A stretch of DNA of 64,000 bases from Collimonas pratensis (lineage in GTDB: Bacteria; Pseudomonadota; Gammaproteobacteria; Burkholderiales; Burkholderiaceae_D). Shown here piece by piece: positions 28,973 to 36,881 of the stretch; position 1 is the first letter of the stretch; each line of letters opens with the position of its first letter. The notes under the pieces are model-generated. The model saw only the letters and a program-made list of their open reading frames with translations. It searched no databases and had not been told where the DNA came from. Position numbers and translations under genes: made by a program. The DNA is taken from assembly GCF_001584185.1 (NCBI RefSeq), contig NZ_CP013234.1, positions 3,410,001 to 3,474,000 of the forward strand, in the 5' to 3' direction.

Positions 28973-29255
28973 GAAAAATAGACGGAAGGCATTAAAAATG
29001 ATGGCAACTCTTTGAAGGCGGCAAACTGGGTAAGTGAGCGAAAAAAGCGAGTGCAGTGCGGAAAGCTTTGGATAAAAAGCTTATGCAAATGATACCCGTT
29101 TTGGCTGTCGTTTTTGCGGATTTTCATAAATAAAACAGGTGGTTTTGCCTTCGATGAGACAGCTGCTCCACCCCGCCTGGGCGCAATTTTCCGGCACGCC
29201 ATTACGACGCTATCATTGTCATTAATTTAATCAATCGAAGATCCCAAGCATTTTA

Positions 29256-29274
29256 AGACGACTGGTCATATAAT
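29256..29274 (+). promoter_or_regulatory. NemR-type operator overlapping a TATAAT box at the nemR start
   Basis: AGACGACTGGTCAT (29256-29269) is nearly identical to the site before nemA and has a GACTGGTC core. It abuts TATAAT (29269-29274), which lies only 6 bp before the nemR ATG at 29281. If this -10 is used, the transcript starts at or next to the start codon. The site order suits autorepression. Confidence 0.6.
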
Positions 29275-29280
29275 AGAGAA

Positions 29281-29880
29281 ATGGATAAAGTTCACACCCT
29301 CAACGACACCCGCGCGACGCTGCTGCAGACCGGGCTCAAGCTGTTTGCCGAGCAAGGCTACAACGGCACCGGCATCAAGGAAATCGTCGATGCTGCCGGC
29401 GTGCCCAAGGGTTCGTTCTACAACTATTTCAAGAGCAAGGAAGACTTCGGCGGCGAAGTCATTTCGCACTACGCCGACGGCTTCGCCGTCACCTGGTCGA
29501 AGTACTTCGCCGAAGGACCGCAGCAGCCGCTGGCCGCCTTGCGCTACACCTACGAACGCCTGATCAGTTATCACGAGCAGTGCGAAGTAAAAGCCGGCTG
29601 CCTGCTGGGCAATTTTGCCGCGGAAATGGCTGAATCCAGCGAAGTGTGCCGGATCACCCTGCAAGAAGTCGTCAGCGGCTGGCGCAAGCGCTTTGTCAGC
29701 TATTTGCGCAAAGCCCAGGCCGATGGCACGGTGCGCACCGACCTCAGCGCCGAGCAGCTCGCCGACTTTTTCTGGAATGCCTGGGAAGGCGCTTTGCTGC
29801 GCATGAAGATCGAGCGCTCGACCGCGCCGGTGCGCGCCTGCGTCAACCTGATGTTTGATCATTTTTTCTTGCCGCAATAG
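29281..29880 (+). CDS. nemR: TetR-family repressor NemR
   Basis: Encodes 199 residues. The N-terminal helix-turn-helix is at about 26-50 (TGIKEIVDAAGVPKGSFYNYFKSKEDF), and the C-terminal domain contains Cys residues in the positions typical of the redox/electrophile-sensing NemR (HEQCEVKAGCLLGNF). In E. coli NemR represses its own gene and nemA and is inactivated by bleach and reactive aldehydes. Here nemA lies 166 bp downstream and the same operator sequence is found before both genes, which supports the assignment. Confidence 0.88.
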   Translation: MDKVHTLNDTRATLLQTGLKLFAEQGYNGTGIKEIVDAAGVPKGSFYNYFKSKEDFGGEVISHYADGFAVTWSKYFAEGPQQPLAALRYTYERLISYHEQCEVKAGCLLGNFAAEMAESSEVCRITLQEVVSGWRKRFVSYLRKAQADGTVRTDLSAEQLADFFWNAWEGALLRMKIERSTAPVRACVNLMFDHFFLPQ

Positions 29881-29951
29881 TTCCCCTCCCTTACTTGCAG
29901 CGTCATGCGGCAGGTTGGGGAATTTGAATGAGATTTTTTAAAACAAATCCG

Positions 29952-29965
29952 AGACGACCGGTCAT
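29952..29965 (+). promoter_or_regulatory. NemR-type operator before nemA
   Basis: AGACGACCGGTCAT differs from the nemR site at a single base and contains the perfect palindrome GACCGGTC (29956-29963). It lies about 80 bp before the nemA start and is followed by an AT-rich stretch suitable for a -10. Confidence 0.7.
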
Positions 29966-30046
29966 TTAACGCATATTGAATTGTTTTGCTTGCAGTAACC
30001 CAAACCATCCAGCGCCTGAGCGCGTTTTACTGAAAAAGGAATCAAC

Positions 30047-31162
30047 ATGAGTCACAACAAAGAAGCACGTACCGAAGACAGCCTGTTCCAGCCCGCGCGC
30101 ATCGGCGACATCGAGCTGGCCAACCGGATTGTCATGGCGCCGCTGACCCGCAACCGCGCCGGCGAAGGTAACGTCCCCAACGAACTGAACCTGAAGTATT
30201 ACGCCCAGCGCGCCTCGGCCGGCCTGATCGTGACCGAAGCGACCCAGGTCTCGGCGCAAGCGCAAGGCTATGCCAACACCCCTGGCCTGCACACGCCGGA
30301 ACAGGTCGCCGCTTGGAAGAAAATCACCGACGCCGTGCATGCAAAAGGCGGCCGCATCGTGGTGCAGATCTGGCACACCGGGCGCATGTCGCATACTTCC
30401 TTCCAGCCGGACGGCAAGGCGCCGCTGGCGCCTTCGGCAATCCGCGCCGACGCCAAGACTTATGTGCCGGGCGAAGGCTTCATCGACACTTCCGTGCCAC
30501 GCGAAATCACGCAGGCAGAAATCGCAGTAGTCGTAGACGACTTCCGCCAGACCGCGAGACGCGCCCTGGAAGCCGGCTTCGACGGCATTGAAATCCACGG
30601 TGCCCACGGCTATTTGCTGGACAGCTTCCTGCGCGACGGCTCCAACCACCGCACCGACAACTACGGCGGCAGCATCGAAAATCGCGCCCGCCTGTTGCTG
30701 GAAGTCGTGGCCGCCACCACCGCCGAAATCGGCGGCGGCCGCGTCGGCGTCAGGTTGTCGCCAGTGTCGCCGGTCAACGATTCCAGCGAAAGCGCACCGC
30801 AGCCGCTATTCAACTATGTCGTAGAGCAGTTGAACAAATTCGGCCTGGCCTACCTGCACGTAGTAGAAGGCCACACCGGCGGCTCACGCGACAACGCACC
30901 GTTCGACTACGAAGCGCTGCACCAGCGTTTCGACGGCGCCTGGCTGGTCAACAACGGCTACGACCGCATGATGGCGCGCCAAGCCATCGCCAGCGGCCAC
31001 GGCGACCTGGTAGCGTTCGGACGCGCCTTCATCACCAATCCGGACCTGGTTCAGCGCCTGCAGCACAACCTGCCCCTCAACGTCCCCTTCAGCGATGCAC
31101 CGCTGTATGGCGGCGTTGGCGAACACGGCTACACCGACTATCCGGCACTGACTGACGCATAA
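30047..31162 (+). CDS. nemA: Old yellow enzyme family alkene reductase
   Basis: Encodes 371 residues. It is an FMN- and NADPH-dependent ene-reductase acting on N-ethylmaleimide, nitroaromatics and other electrophiles in the cytoplasm. NRIVMAPLTRNRA is the usual opening. The conserved HGAHGYLLDSFL (His-x-x-His-type substrate pair) and DGSNHRTDNYGGS loop are present, with LVNNGYD and FGRAFITNPDLV near the end binding FMN phosphate. It follows nemR and shares its operator; a terminator follows. Confidence 0.94.
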   Translation: MSHNKEARTEDSLFQPARIGDIELANRIVMAPLTRNRAGEGNVPNELNLKYYAQRASAGLIVTEATQVSAQAQGYANTPGLHTPEQVAAWKKITDAVHAKGGRIVVQIWHTGRMSHTSFQPDGKAPLAPSAIRADAKTYVPGEGFIDTSVPREITQAEIAVVVDDFRQTARRALEAGFDGIEIHGAHGYLLDSFLRDGSNHRTDNYGGSIENRARLLLEVVAATTAEIGGGRVGVRLSPVSPVNDSSESAPQPLFNYVVEQLNKFGLAYLHVVEGHTGGSRDNAPFDYEALHQRFDGAWLVNNGYDRMMARQAIASGHGDLVAFGRAFITNPDLVQRLQHNLPLNVPFSDAPLYGGVGEHGYTDYPALTDA

Positions 31163-31182
31163 GCCTAAGCAAAGTCTTCTCC

Positions 31183-31227
31183 AATCCCGCTTGCGCACCA
31201 CCACTTTACGGCGAGCGGGATTTTTTT
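31183..31227 (+). terminator. Rho-independent terminator of nemA
   Basis: A 9-bp stem (aatcccgct at 31183-31191 with agcgggatt at 31214-31222) is followed by seven T. It lies 21 bp after the nemA stop. Confidence 0.85.
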
Positions 31228-31270
31228 CGTCTGGGGATTTGTGAGGCTGGCTGGGGAAATGCGGGGGCTG

Positions 31271-31558
31271 TGGGTTTTGACGTTGGGGTTGGTTTTGACG
31301 TTGGGGTTGGTTTTGACGTTGGGGTTGGTTTTGACGCTGGGGTTGGTTTTGACGCTGGGGTTGGTTTTGACGCTGGGGTTGGTTTTGACGCTGGGGTTGG
31401 TTTTGACGCTGGGGTTGGTTTTGACGCTGGGGTTGGTTTTGACGCTGGGGTTGGTTTTGACGCTGGGGTTGGTTTTGACGCTGGGGTTGGTTTTGACGCT
31501 GGGGTTGGTTTTGACGCTGGGGTTGGTTTTGACGCTGGGGTTGGTTTTGACGTTGTCG
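31271..31558. repeat. 18-bp minisatellite, 16 tandem copies
   Basis: The 18-bp unit TTGGTTTTGACGYTGGGG is repeated 16 times without interruption. Copies 1-3 have GTT and copies 4-15 GCT at the Y position; copy 16 is degenerate at its 3' end. Because 18 is a multiple of 3, several frames stay open (for example six-residue periods PTPASK on the minus strand), but none has a credible start, signal or domain. The uniform copies suggest recent slippage expansion. Confidence 0.95.
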
Positions 31559-31590
31559 TTGTTTTTGAAGTACCCCGCATGCGGACGTTG

Positions 31591-31685
31591 CCAAATCCGG
31601 CGCGCGTCAGCCGGGAATTGTGAGGGGCATGTTTGAGCCGAAGGCGAGTTTTGCCCCTCACCCGGCTGGCGCGCGCCGGATTTGG
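31591..31685. repeat. 95-bp long palindromic element
   Basis: Arms of 25 bp (31591-31615 and 31661-31685) match at 24 of 25 positions, the exception being a G.U-compatible pair. A second perfect 9-bp stem (tgaggggca 31621-31629 with tgcccctca 31652-31660) continues it after a 5-nt bulge. It directly follows the minisatellite. It looks like a dispersed non-autonomous element rather than a terminator. Confidence 0.7.
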
Positions 31686-31723
31686 GGACCCGACCGAAGG
31701 GAGGGCAACGGCTGTGCGGTCGC

Positions 31724-31760
31724 CTTTCTTTGCTTACTTTCTTTGGCGAAGCAAAGAAAG
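31724..31760. repeat. Pyrimidine-rich hairpin repeat
   Basis: ctttctttgctt (31724-31735) pairs perfectly with aagcaaagaaag (31749-31760). A further copy of the ctttcttt motif in the loop allows slipped pairing. The sequence resembles a repeat seen widely in Burkholderiales intergenic regions (from memory, unverified here). Confidence 0.5.
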
Positions 31761-31863
31761 TGAGCGGCTGCCGGGCCGCTCCCGGCTAGTATCCACGGAG
31801 TAGCAAACGTTTTAGCAACCCACAGACCGTTCTTGGCATGCCAAGACCTGTGCTCCGTAGCCC

Positions 31864-31926
31864 GTTAAATAGGGTCGGAGTAATTTTCGCAAAAGGCCGC
31901 GAAAAAAAACTCCGACCCTATTTAAC
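31864..31926. repeat. REP-like hairpin, GGGTCRGAGT family, copy 1
   Basis: gttaaatagggtcggagt at the left pairs with actccgaccctatttaac at the right, an 18-bp perfect stem, with an inner tcgc/gcga pairing. It belongs to a family with three other copies in this window (32015, 57427, 57561). Confidence 0.75.
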
Positions 31927-32014
31927 TGAATTGCCGTTACTTTTGACGTTTCCCGTATAGACATTGCACAAATTCGAACGCACTTAAAATACCACCGTCC
32001 GTGCTCCGTGGGAC

Positions 32015-32076
32015 GTCAAATGGGGTCAGAGTAATTTTCGCAAAAAACGCGAAAAAAAACTCCGACCCCATTTGAC
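32015..32076. repeat. REP-like hairpin, GGGTCRGAGT family, copy 2
   Basis: The same layout as copy 1, with outer arms gtcaaatggggtc and gaccccatttgac and one mismatch in the CAGAGT/ACTCCG segment. It is 88 bp after copy 1 in the same orientation. Confidence 0.75.
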
Positions 32077-32116
32077 TTCGCGGCCGAAATTTAGGCGGAA
32101 AAATCTGCCCGAAACT

Positions 32117-32449
32117 CTATTGAGACGCCGGCTTCTCGCTGCCATAGGTGATCGCCAGGTACTCGCCGATTTGCTTTACTTGGTCGTCGCTCAAGGGCGC
32201 GCCATAGGCGTGCTGCATCTTCGTCACCTCCGCCGTCCACTGCGTCAAGGTCATCTTGCCCGGCTGCTGATTGATATAGTCGGCCGAATGGCAAATCGCA
32301 CACATCTGCGTAGCAATCACATAGCCCGGATGCGTGGAAGGCCGCAACTGCGCCGTCTCCTGCGGCAAAGTGATCGTCACCGGCGCGGCCGAGACAATCA
32401 GCGCGACGCCAAGCAAGGCGCCAGCTACCATCATGTTCAGATATTTCAT
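32117..32449 (-). CDS. sorB: Sulfite dehydrogenase cytochrome c subunit SorB
   Basis: Encodes 110 residues from the ATG at 32449, chosen because AGGGG lies 6 nt before it; an ATG two codons earlier has no spacing. A signal peptide (MVAGALLGVALIVSAA) is followed by one heme-binding motif CAICH (Cys50, Cys53, His54), with a late Met in the KMQHAYGAPLSDDQ region as probable axial ligand. It accepts electrons from the molybdenum subunit SorA in the periplasm. It starts 9 bp after the sorA stop, so the two are one operon. Confidence 0.88.
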   Translation of the reverse strand: MKYLNMMVAGALLGVALIVSAAPVTITLPQETAQLRPSTHPGYVIATQMCAICHSADYINQQPGKMTLTQWTAEVTKMQHAYGAPLSDDQVKQIGEYLAITYGSEKPASQ

Positions 32450-32458
32450 GGCCATCCC

Positions 32459-33685
32459 CTAAGCGACACTGATCTTGGTGGTTTCAATCACATTACGCGC
32501 ATAGCCCGCCGGATTCCAGGTCGCCTCCAGCGGCTGCACCTCGCCGCCGTTGGAGGTCGCCCTTACCATCAGCTGCAGCTCCCCTTTGCGCAAAGGCGTC
32601 ATGCCAAAGCGCCACTCGCGGAAAGAATACTTGCCAAGGTCCTTGCCCAGCACCGCACTCTTCCAGCTCTGTCCGCCATCGGCCGAAATATCCACCGTCC
32701 GGATGCCGGTACCGCCGTCAAAGGCAATCCCTTTCAGCTCCAGCCGCCGCCCCGCATGCACCACCGAACCGTCATGCAAACTGGTGATGAATGAACGCGT
32801 CTTCAAACGCCCGATCGGCCGCGTCTTGGCCGCCGCAGTGCCCGGCTCCACGCACATGCAATCGTTATCCGGCACCCGGTACGCCGTCGCCATGAAAAAA
32901 CCGTCGAAAACATGATCCAGCACCTCGATCTGGTTCAGGTGTTTGACCCAGTAAGTGCCGAAATAGCCTGGCACGATCAGTTTGAGCGGATAACCGTTCA
33001 GGAAGGGAATGTCCGTTCCATTCATGGCCCAGGCCAGGATAGGCTCGCCGCTCAACGCATGGTCGATATCCAGCGCCTTGATGAAATCCGGCGTGGTCGG
33101 CAGCACTGGCTCGTCCAGGCCGTTGAAGCTGACCTGGCGCGCATCGCCCAGCACGCCGGCATGTTCCAGCACCGCCTTCAAGGACACGCCGGTCCAGCGT
33201 GCGTTGCCCATGGAGCCATTGCCCAGCTGCGCGCCAAACACCCGTGGTGTTGAGAAGGCGCGGCTGTTGCCGGAACACTGGTTGACCGCCACCACTTCCA
33301 CCGCCGGCGCCAGCGCCTTCAGTTCGGCCAGCGACAGGGACAACTCGCGCGTCACGCGGCCGCCGATCTTCAAGCGATAACTGTCAGGATCGATAGAGGT
33401 CGGTATATTCGCCAGGTGATAACGCACGAAAAATGCATCGTTGGCGGTGATCGGGCCTTCATTGAAAACGCTGAACGGCGTTTCCAGATGCGGCGGCCGC
33501 GTGGTGATGCGCATCAGCGGCCGCTTTTGCGGATACGCGACCAGCTCGCGCTCGCCGTTGTCCACCGGGATGCTGACGGTCGCCGCCGCAAAACTCTGCA
33601 TGGGCGCCAACGCCAGCGAAGTAGCGGCAAACCCGGCCTGCTGCAGAAACCTGCGGCGTGCGCTGCTGCCTTGATTGAATTTCAT
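32459..33685 (-). CDS. sorA: Sulfite dehydrogenase molybdenum subunit SorA
   Basis: Encodes 408 residues with a twin-arginine signal (SARRRFLQQ, about 8-16), so it is exported folded with its cofactor. The Mo-coordinating Cys137 sits in VNQCSGNSR, the characteristic sulfite-oxidase position. The central oxidoreductase_molyb domain (about 75-270) is followed by a Mo-co dimerisation domain (about 280-400). It oxidises sulfite to sulfate and passes electrons to SorB. This protects against sulfite from organosulfur use. The operon has its own promoter to the right, shared region with gcdH. Confidence 0.93.
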   Translation of the reverse strand: MKFNQGSSARRRFLQQAGFAATSLALAPMQSFAAATVSIPVDNGERELVAYPQKRPLMRITTRPPHLETPFSVFNEGPITANDAFFVRYHLANIPTSIDPDSYRLKIGGRVTRELSLSLAELKALAPAVEVVAVNQCSGNSRAFSTPRVFGAQLGNGSMGNARWTGVSLKAVLEHAGVLGDARQVSFNGLDEPVLPTTPDFIKALDIDHALSGEPILAWAMNGTDIPFLNGYPLKLIVPGYFGTYWVKHLNQIEVLDHVFDGFFMATAYRVPDNDCMCVEPGTAAAKTRPIGRLKTRSFITSLHDGSVVHAGRRLELKGIAFDGGTGIRTVDISADGGQSWKSAVLGKDLGKYSFREWRFGMTPLRKGELQLMVRATSNGGEVQPLEATWNPAGYARNVIETTKISVA

Positions 33686-33884
33686 GCTGGCCTCCTGTCA
33701 AAGTTATTGTAATAATGCGAATCGATCTTCTGCTACGTTCAAGAGCACTGATTCCCCGAGCGAACAGCATGGGCGTCATGACAATGACTTTAGTACGATA
33801 ATGACAAGCGGTAAAGCTAATTACAAAGCTAAGATCTAACTGCAAAACAGGTAGATCGCAGACAAAGACCTCAGGAGAATACGT

Positions 33885-35072
33885 ATGTCCTCATCACACG
33901 CCAGCTTCCATTGGGACGACCCGCTTTTGCTGGACCAGCAGCTCAGCGACGAGGAACGCATGGTGCGCGACAGCGCCGCCGCTTACGCACAGGACAAGCT
34001 GGCGCCGCGCGTGCTGCTGTCGTTCCGCAATGAACGGACCGATGTCGAGATCTTCCGGGAAATGGGCGCGCTCGGTTTGCTCGGCGCCACCATTCCCGAA
34101 GAATACGGCGGCGCCGGCCTCAACTACGTCAGCTACGGCCTGATCGCGCGCGAGATCGAACGCATCGACTCAGGCTACCGCTCCATGATGAGCGTGCAAA
34201 GCTCGCTGGTGATGCTGCCGATCTTCGAATTCGGCAACCTGGCCACCAAACAGAAATACCTGCCCAAGCTGGCCAGCGGCGAATTCATCGGCTGTTTCGG
34301 CCTGACCGAGCCGGACCACGGTTCCGACCCTGGCAGCATGGTCACGCGCGCGCGCAAGGTCGACGGCGGCTACGCCCTGAGCGGCAGCAAGATGTGGATC
34401 ACCAACAGTCCGATCGCCGACGTCTTCGTGGTCTGGGCCAAGGACGACGAGGGCGCGATCCGCGGCTTCGTCCTGGAAAAAGGCTGGCAAGGCTTGTCGA
34501 CGCCGGCGATCCACGGCAAGGTCGGCCTGCGCACTTCGATCACCGGCGAGATCGTCATGGACCAGGTGTTCTGTCCGGAAGAAAATGCCTTCCCCGAGGT
34601 CCGTGGCCTCAAAGGTCCGTTCACCTGCCTCAATTCAGCGCGCTTCGGGATCGCCTGGGGTGCACTCGGCGCTGCCGAGTTCTGCTGGCATGCGGCGCGC
34701 CAGTACACCATGGAGCGCAAACAGTTCGGCCGGCCGCTGGCCGCCAACCAGCTGGTGCAGCTCAAGCTGGTCAACATGCAGACCGAGATCACCATGGCGC
34801 TGCAAGGCTGCCTGCGGCTAGGCCGCATGAAGGAAGAAGGCAGCGCCTCGGTGGAAATCACTTCCATCATGAAGCGCAATTCCTGTGGCAAGTCGCTGGA
34901 TATTGCTCGTCTGGCGCGCGACATGTTGGGCGGCAACGGCATCTCCGACGAGTTTGGCGTGATCCGCCACCTGGTGAATCTCGAAGTGGTGAATACCTAT
35001 GAAGGCACGCATGACGTCCATGCCCTGATCCTGGGCCGGGCCCAGACCGGGATCGCCGCCTTCGCCAACTAG
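33885..35072 (+). CDS. gcdH: Glutaryl-CoA dehydrogenase
   Basis: Encodes 395 residues of the acyl-CoA dehydrogenase family. It converts glutaryl-CoA to crotonyl-CoA and CO2 in lysine and tryptophan breakdown, using FAD and ETF. GcdH marks are the opening [35 protein letters not shown] for substrate and FAD contact, and the C-terminal [20 protein letters not shown] with the catalytic Glu in YEG. An aggagaat ribosome site precedes the start. It is divergent from sorA and convergent with mntH. Confidence 0.93.
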   Translation: MSSSHASFHWDDPLLLDQQLSDEERMVRDSAAAYAQDKLAPRVLLSFRNERTDVEIFREMGALGLLGATIPEEYGGAGLNYVSYGLIAREIERIDSGYRSMMSVQSSLVMLPIFEFGNLATKQKYLPKLASGEFIGCFGLTEPDHGSDPGSMVTRARKVDGGYALSGSKMWITNSPIADVFVVWAKDDEGAIRGFVLEKGWQGLSTPAIHGKVGLRTSITGEIVMDQVFCPEENAFPEVRGLKGPFTCLNSARFGIAWGALGAAEFCWHAARQYTMERKQFGRPLAANQLVQLKLVNMQTEITMALQGCLRLGRMKEEGSASVEITSIMKRNSCGKSLDIARLARDMLGGNGISDEFGVIRHLVNLEVVNTYEGTHDVHALILGRAQTGIAAFAN

Positions 35073-35084
35073 CAGGAAAAAAAC

Positions 35085-36407
35085 TCAGCCGACGCCAAAT
35101 ACTTGCAGCACCAGCCAGATATTCGCGGCTGAAATCACGCCGAACAACAGCCACGATATGCTCGCCGTCAGGCGCGAATTCGCAAACGCGCCCATGACGT
35201 CGCGGCGACTGGTGAGGCGGATCAGCGGATACATGGCGAACGGCAGCTGCAGGCTGAGCACCACTTGGCTCAGCACCAGCAGGCGGCCGACCGAATGCTC
35301 GCCCCAGGTCAGCACGCCGGCCAGCGCCGGCGCCAGTGCCAGGCCACGCGTCAGCAGACGGCGCTGCCAGCATGGAATCTTCAAGTTGAGGAAGCCTTCC
35401 ATGATGACCTGGCCGGCAATCGTGCCGGTAAATGTCGAGCTCTGGCCTGAGGCCAGCAGCGCCAGGCCGAACAGGATGCCGGCCACGGCACTGCCTGTAA
35501 TCGGGTCAAGCAAGTGATACGCCTGGTCGATCTCGATCACCGAAGTATTGCCGGTCGCATTGAACGCGCTCGCCGCCAACACCAGGATCGCAGCGTTGAC
35601 CAGCAGCGCCAGCAGCAGCGAGACGATGGTATCCAGCCGCGACAGCTGTATCGCCTGCCGCCGGCTGCGGTCGTCGTCGGCCACCACCCGCGTCTGCACG
35701 ATCGACGAATGCAGATACAGATTGTGCGGCATCACCGTCGCCCCCAGGATCCCGATCGCCAAGTACAAGGGCTCGCGGCTGGCCAAGGCACTCAGCGACG
35801 GCACCATGCCGGCCGCCACGGCCTGCCAGTCCGGCTTCAAGAATATCAATTCCACGAACAGGCAGGCGGCGATGGTCAGCACCAGCCCCAGGATGATGGC
35901 CTCGATCTGGCGGAAGCCCTTGCCCTTCAACCCCAGCACCAGCAGCGTATCGAATGCGGTCAGGAGCACGCCGACCGGCAGCGAAACGCCCAGCAGCAGC
36001 TTGAACGCCAGCGCGCAGCCCAGCACTTCGGCCAGGTCACAGGCAATGATCGAAATCTCCGCGAAAAACCACATGCATTTGCCGGCAGCCGGACTGTAGC
36101 GCTCGCGCGAATGCACCGCCAGGTCCTTGCCGGTGGCGATGCCCAGCCGCATGCTCAGGCATTGCAGGACGATGGCGGCCAGGCTGGACAGCAGCACCAC
36201 GAACAGCAGTTGGTAGCCAAACTGCGAGCCAGCCTGGATCGAGGTCGCCCAGTTGCCCGGATCCATGTAGCCGACCGAAATCAGTAAACCCGGGCCGACG
36301 AAGCGCAGGATCTTTTTCCAGAACGGACCACTGCTGGGGACGGCGACCGTGCCGGCCACCTCGGATGGACAGAATGGTGCAGTGGCGGTAGTCGGCAAGC
36401 TAAGCAT
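35085..36407 (-). CDS. mntH: NRAMP-family Mn2+/divalent metal transporter
   Basis: Encodes 440 residues from the ATG at 36407 (aggaaaacc upstream); a frame nine codons longer lacks a ribosome site. Eleven hydrophobic spans are visible. The metal-binding DPGNWATS in TM1 and the MPHNLYLHSS in TM6 are the NRAMP signatures. It imports Mn2+ (or Fe2+) with protons. No MntR-type box or mntR gene was recognised in the flanks. Convergent with gcdH, 12 bp apart. Confidence 0.92.
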   Translation of the reverse strand: MLSLPTTATAPFCPSEVAGTVAVPSSGPFWKKILRFVGPGLLISVGYMDPGNWATSIQAGSQFGYQLLFVVLLSSLAAIVLQCLSMRLGIATGKDLAVHSRERYSPAAGKCMWFFAEISIIACDLAEVLGCALAFKLLLGVSLPVGVLLTAFDTLLVLGLKGKGFRQIEAIILGLVLTIAACLFVELIFLKPDWQAVAAGMVPSLSALASREPLYLAIGILGATVMPHNLYLHSSIVQTRVVADDDRSRRQAIQLSRLDTIVSLLLALLVNAAILVLAASAFNATGNTSVIEIDQAYHLLDPITGSAVAGILFGLALLASGQSSTFTGTIAGQVIMEGFLNLKIPCWQRRLLTRGLALAPALAGVLTWGEHSVGRLLVLSQVVLSLQLPFAMYPLIRLTSRRDVMGAFANSRLTASISWLLFGVISAANIWLVLQVFGVG

Positions 36408-36614
36408 GTGGTTTTCCTGGAGATGTTGCCCCAATTCTATATCAGGAAATTTATATAAATAATTGGCTGGATGGTGGCCTCTTTTTTCATCTCGACGGGC
36501 ATATCAAATGAAAGTAAGGAAAGCCGCATGCAATTAAAACGGCCTCCGCGGACAGGCACAGCGTACCGGCAAGATTTTTCACACCCCGCAGCACCTCATA
36601 CAGGAGCCTATTCG

Positions 36615-36881
36615 ATGGCAATGCATATCAGCTACCCGTTCAGCGGATTATTCGCCCTGTTGCTGGCTTTCTCAGCAACCGCAGCAGACCAGCCGGCCGC
36701 GCCGGCCAATTCCCCCAAGACGAGCACAGCCAGCAACCAGCAGCCGCGCCCAGGCGATGGCGTCAGAGTGGAGGAAACCGAGTCAGCGCCGCTAGTCGCG
36801 GTAAAGGGCGCAGACGGCCGCATCACGGTGCAGCACTCCAGCGACACCTCGGAGCAGCAAAAGAAAGAGCAGGCCCGCTGA
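36615..36881 (+). CDS. Small secreted hypothetical protein, coupled to the protease gene
   Basis: Encodes 88 residues from the ATG at 36615 (caggagcc upstream). A signal peptide (YPFSGLFALLLAFSATAA) is followed by a Pro/Ser/Thr-rich stretch and the compact segment GVRVEETESAPLVAVKGADG. Its stop overlaps the next start as TGATG, implying translational coupling to the metalloprotease. Family unknown; it might be an inhibitor or a chaperone of the secreted enzyme, which is inference from position only. Confidence 0.7.
   Translation: MAMHISYPFSGLFALLLAFSATAADQPAAPANSPKTSTASNQQPRPGDGVRVEETESAPLVAVKGADGRITVQHSSDTSEQQKKEQAR

Noticed and set aside
31271..31558. CRISPR array
   Set aside because: The 18-bp units follow one another without spacers and no cas gene is near.
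31206..31661. Minus-strand frame of PTPASK hexapeptide repeats as a gene
   Set aside because: It arises from the 18-bp minisatellite and is open in several frames on both strands; no signal peptide, domain or ribosome site supports a protein.
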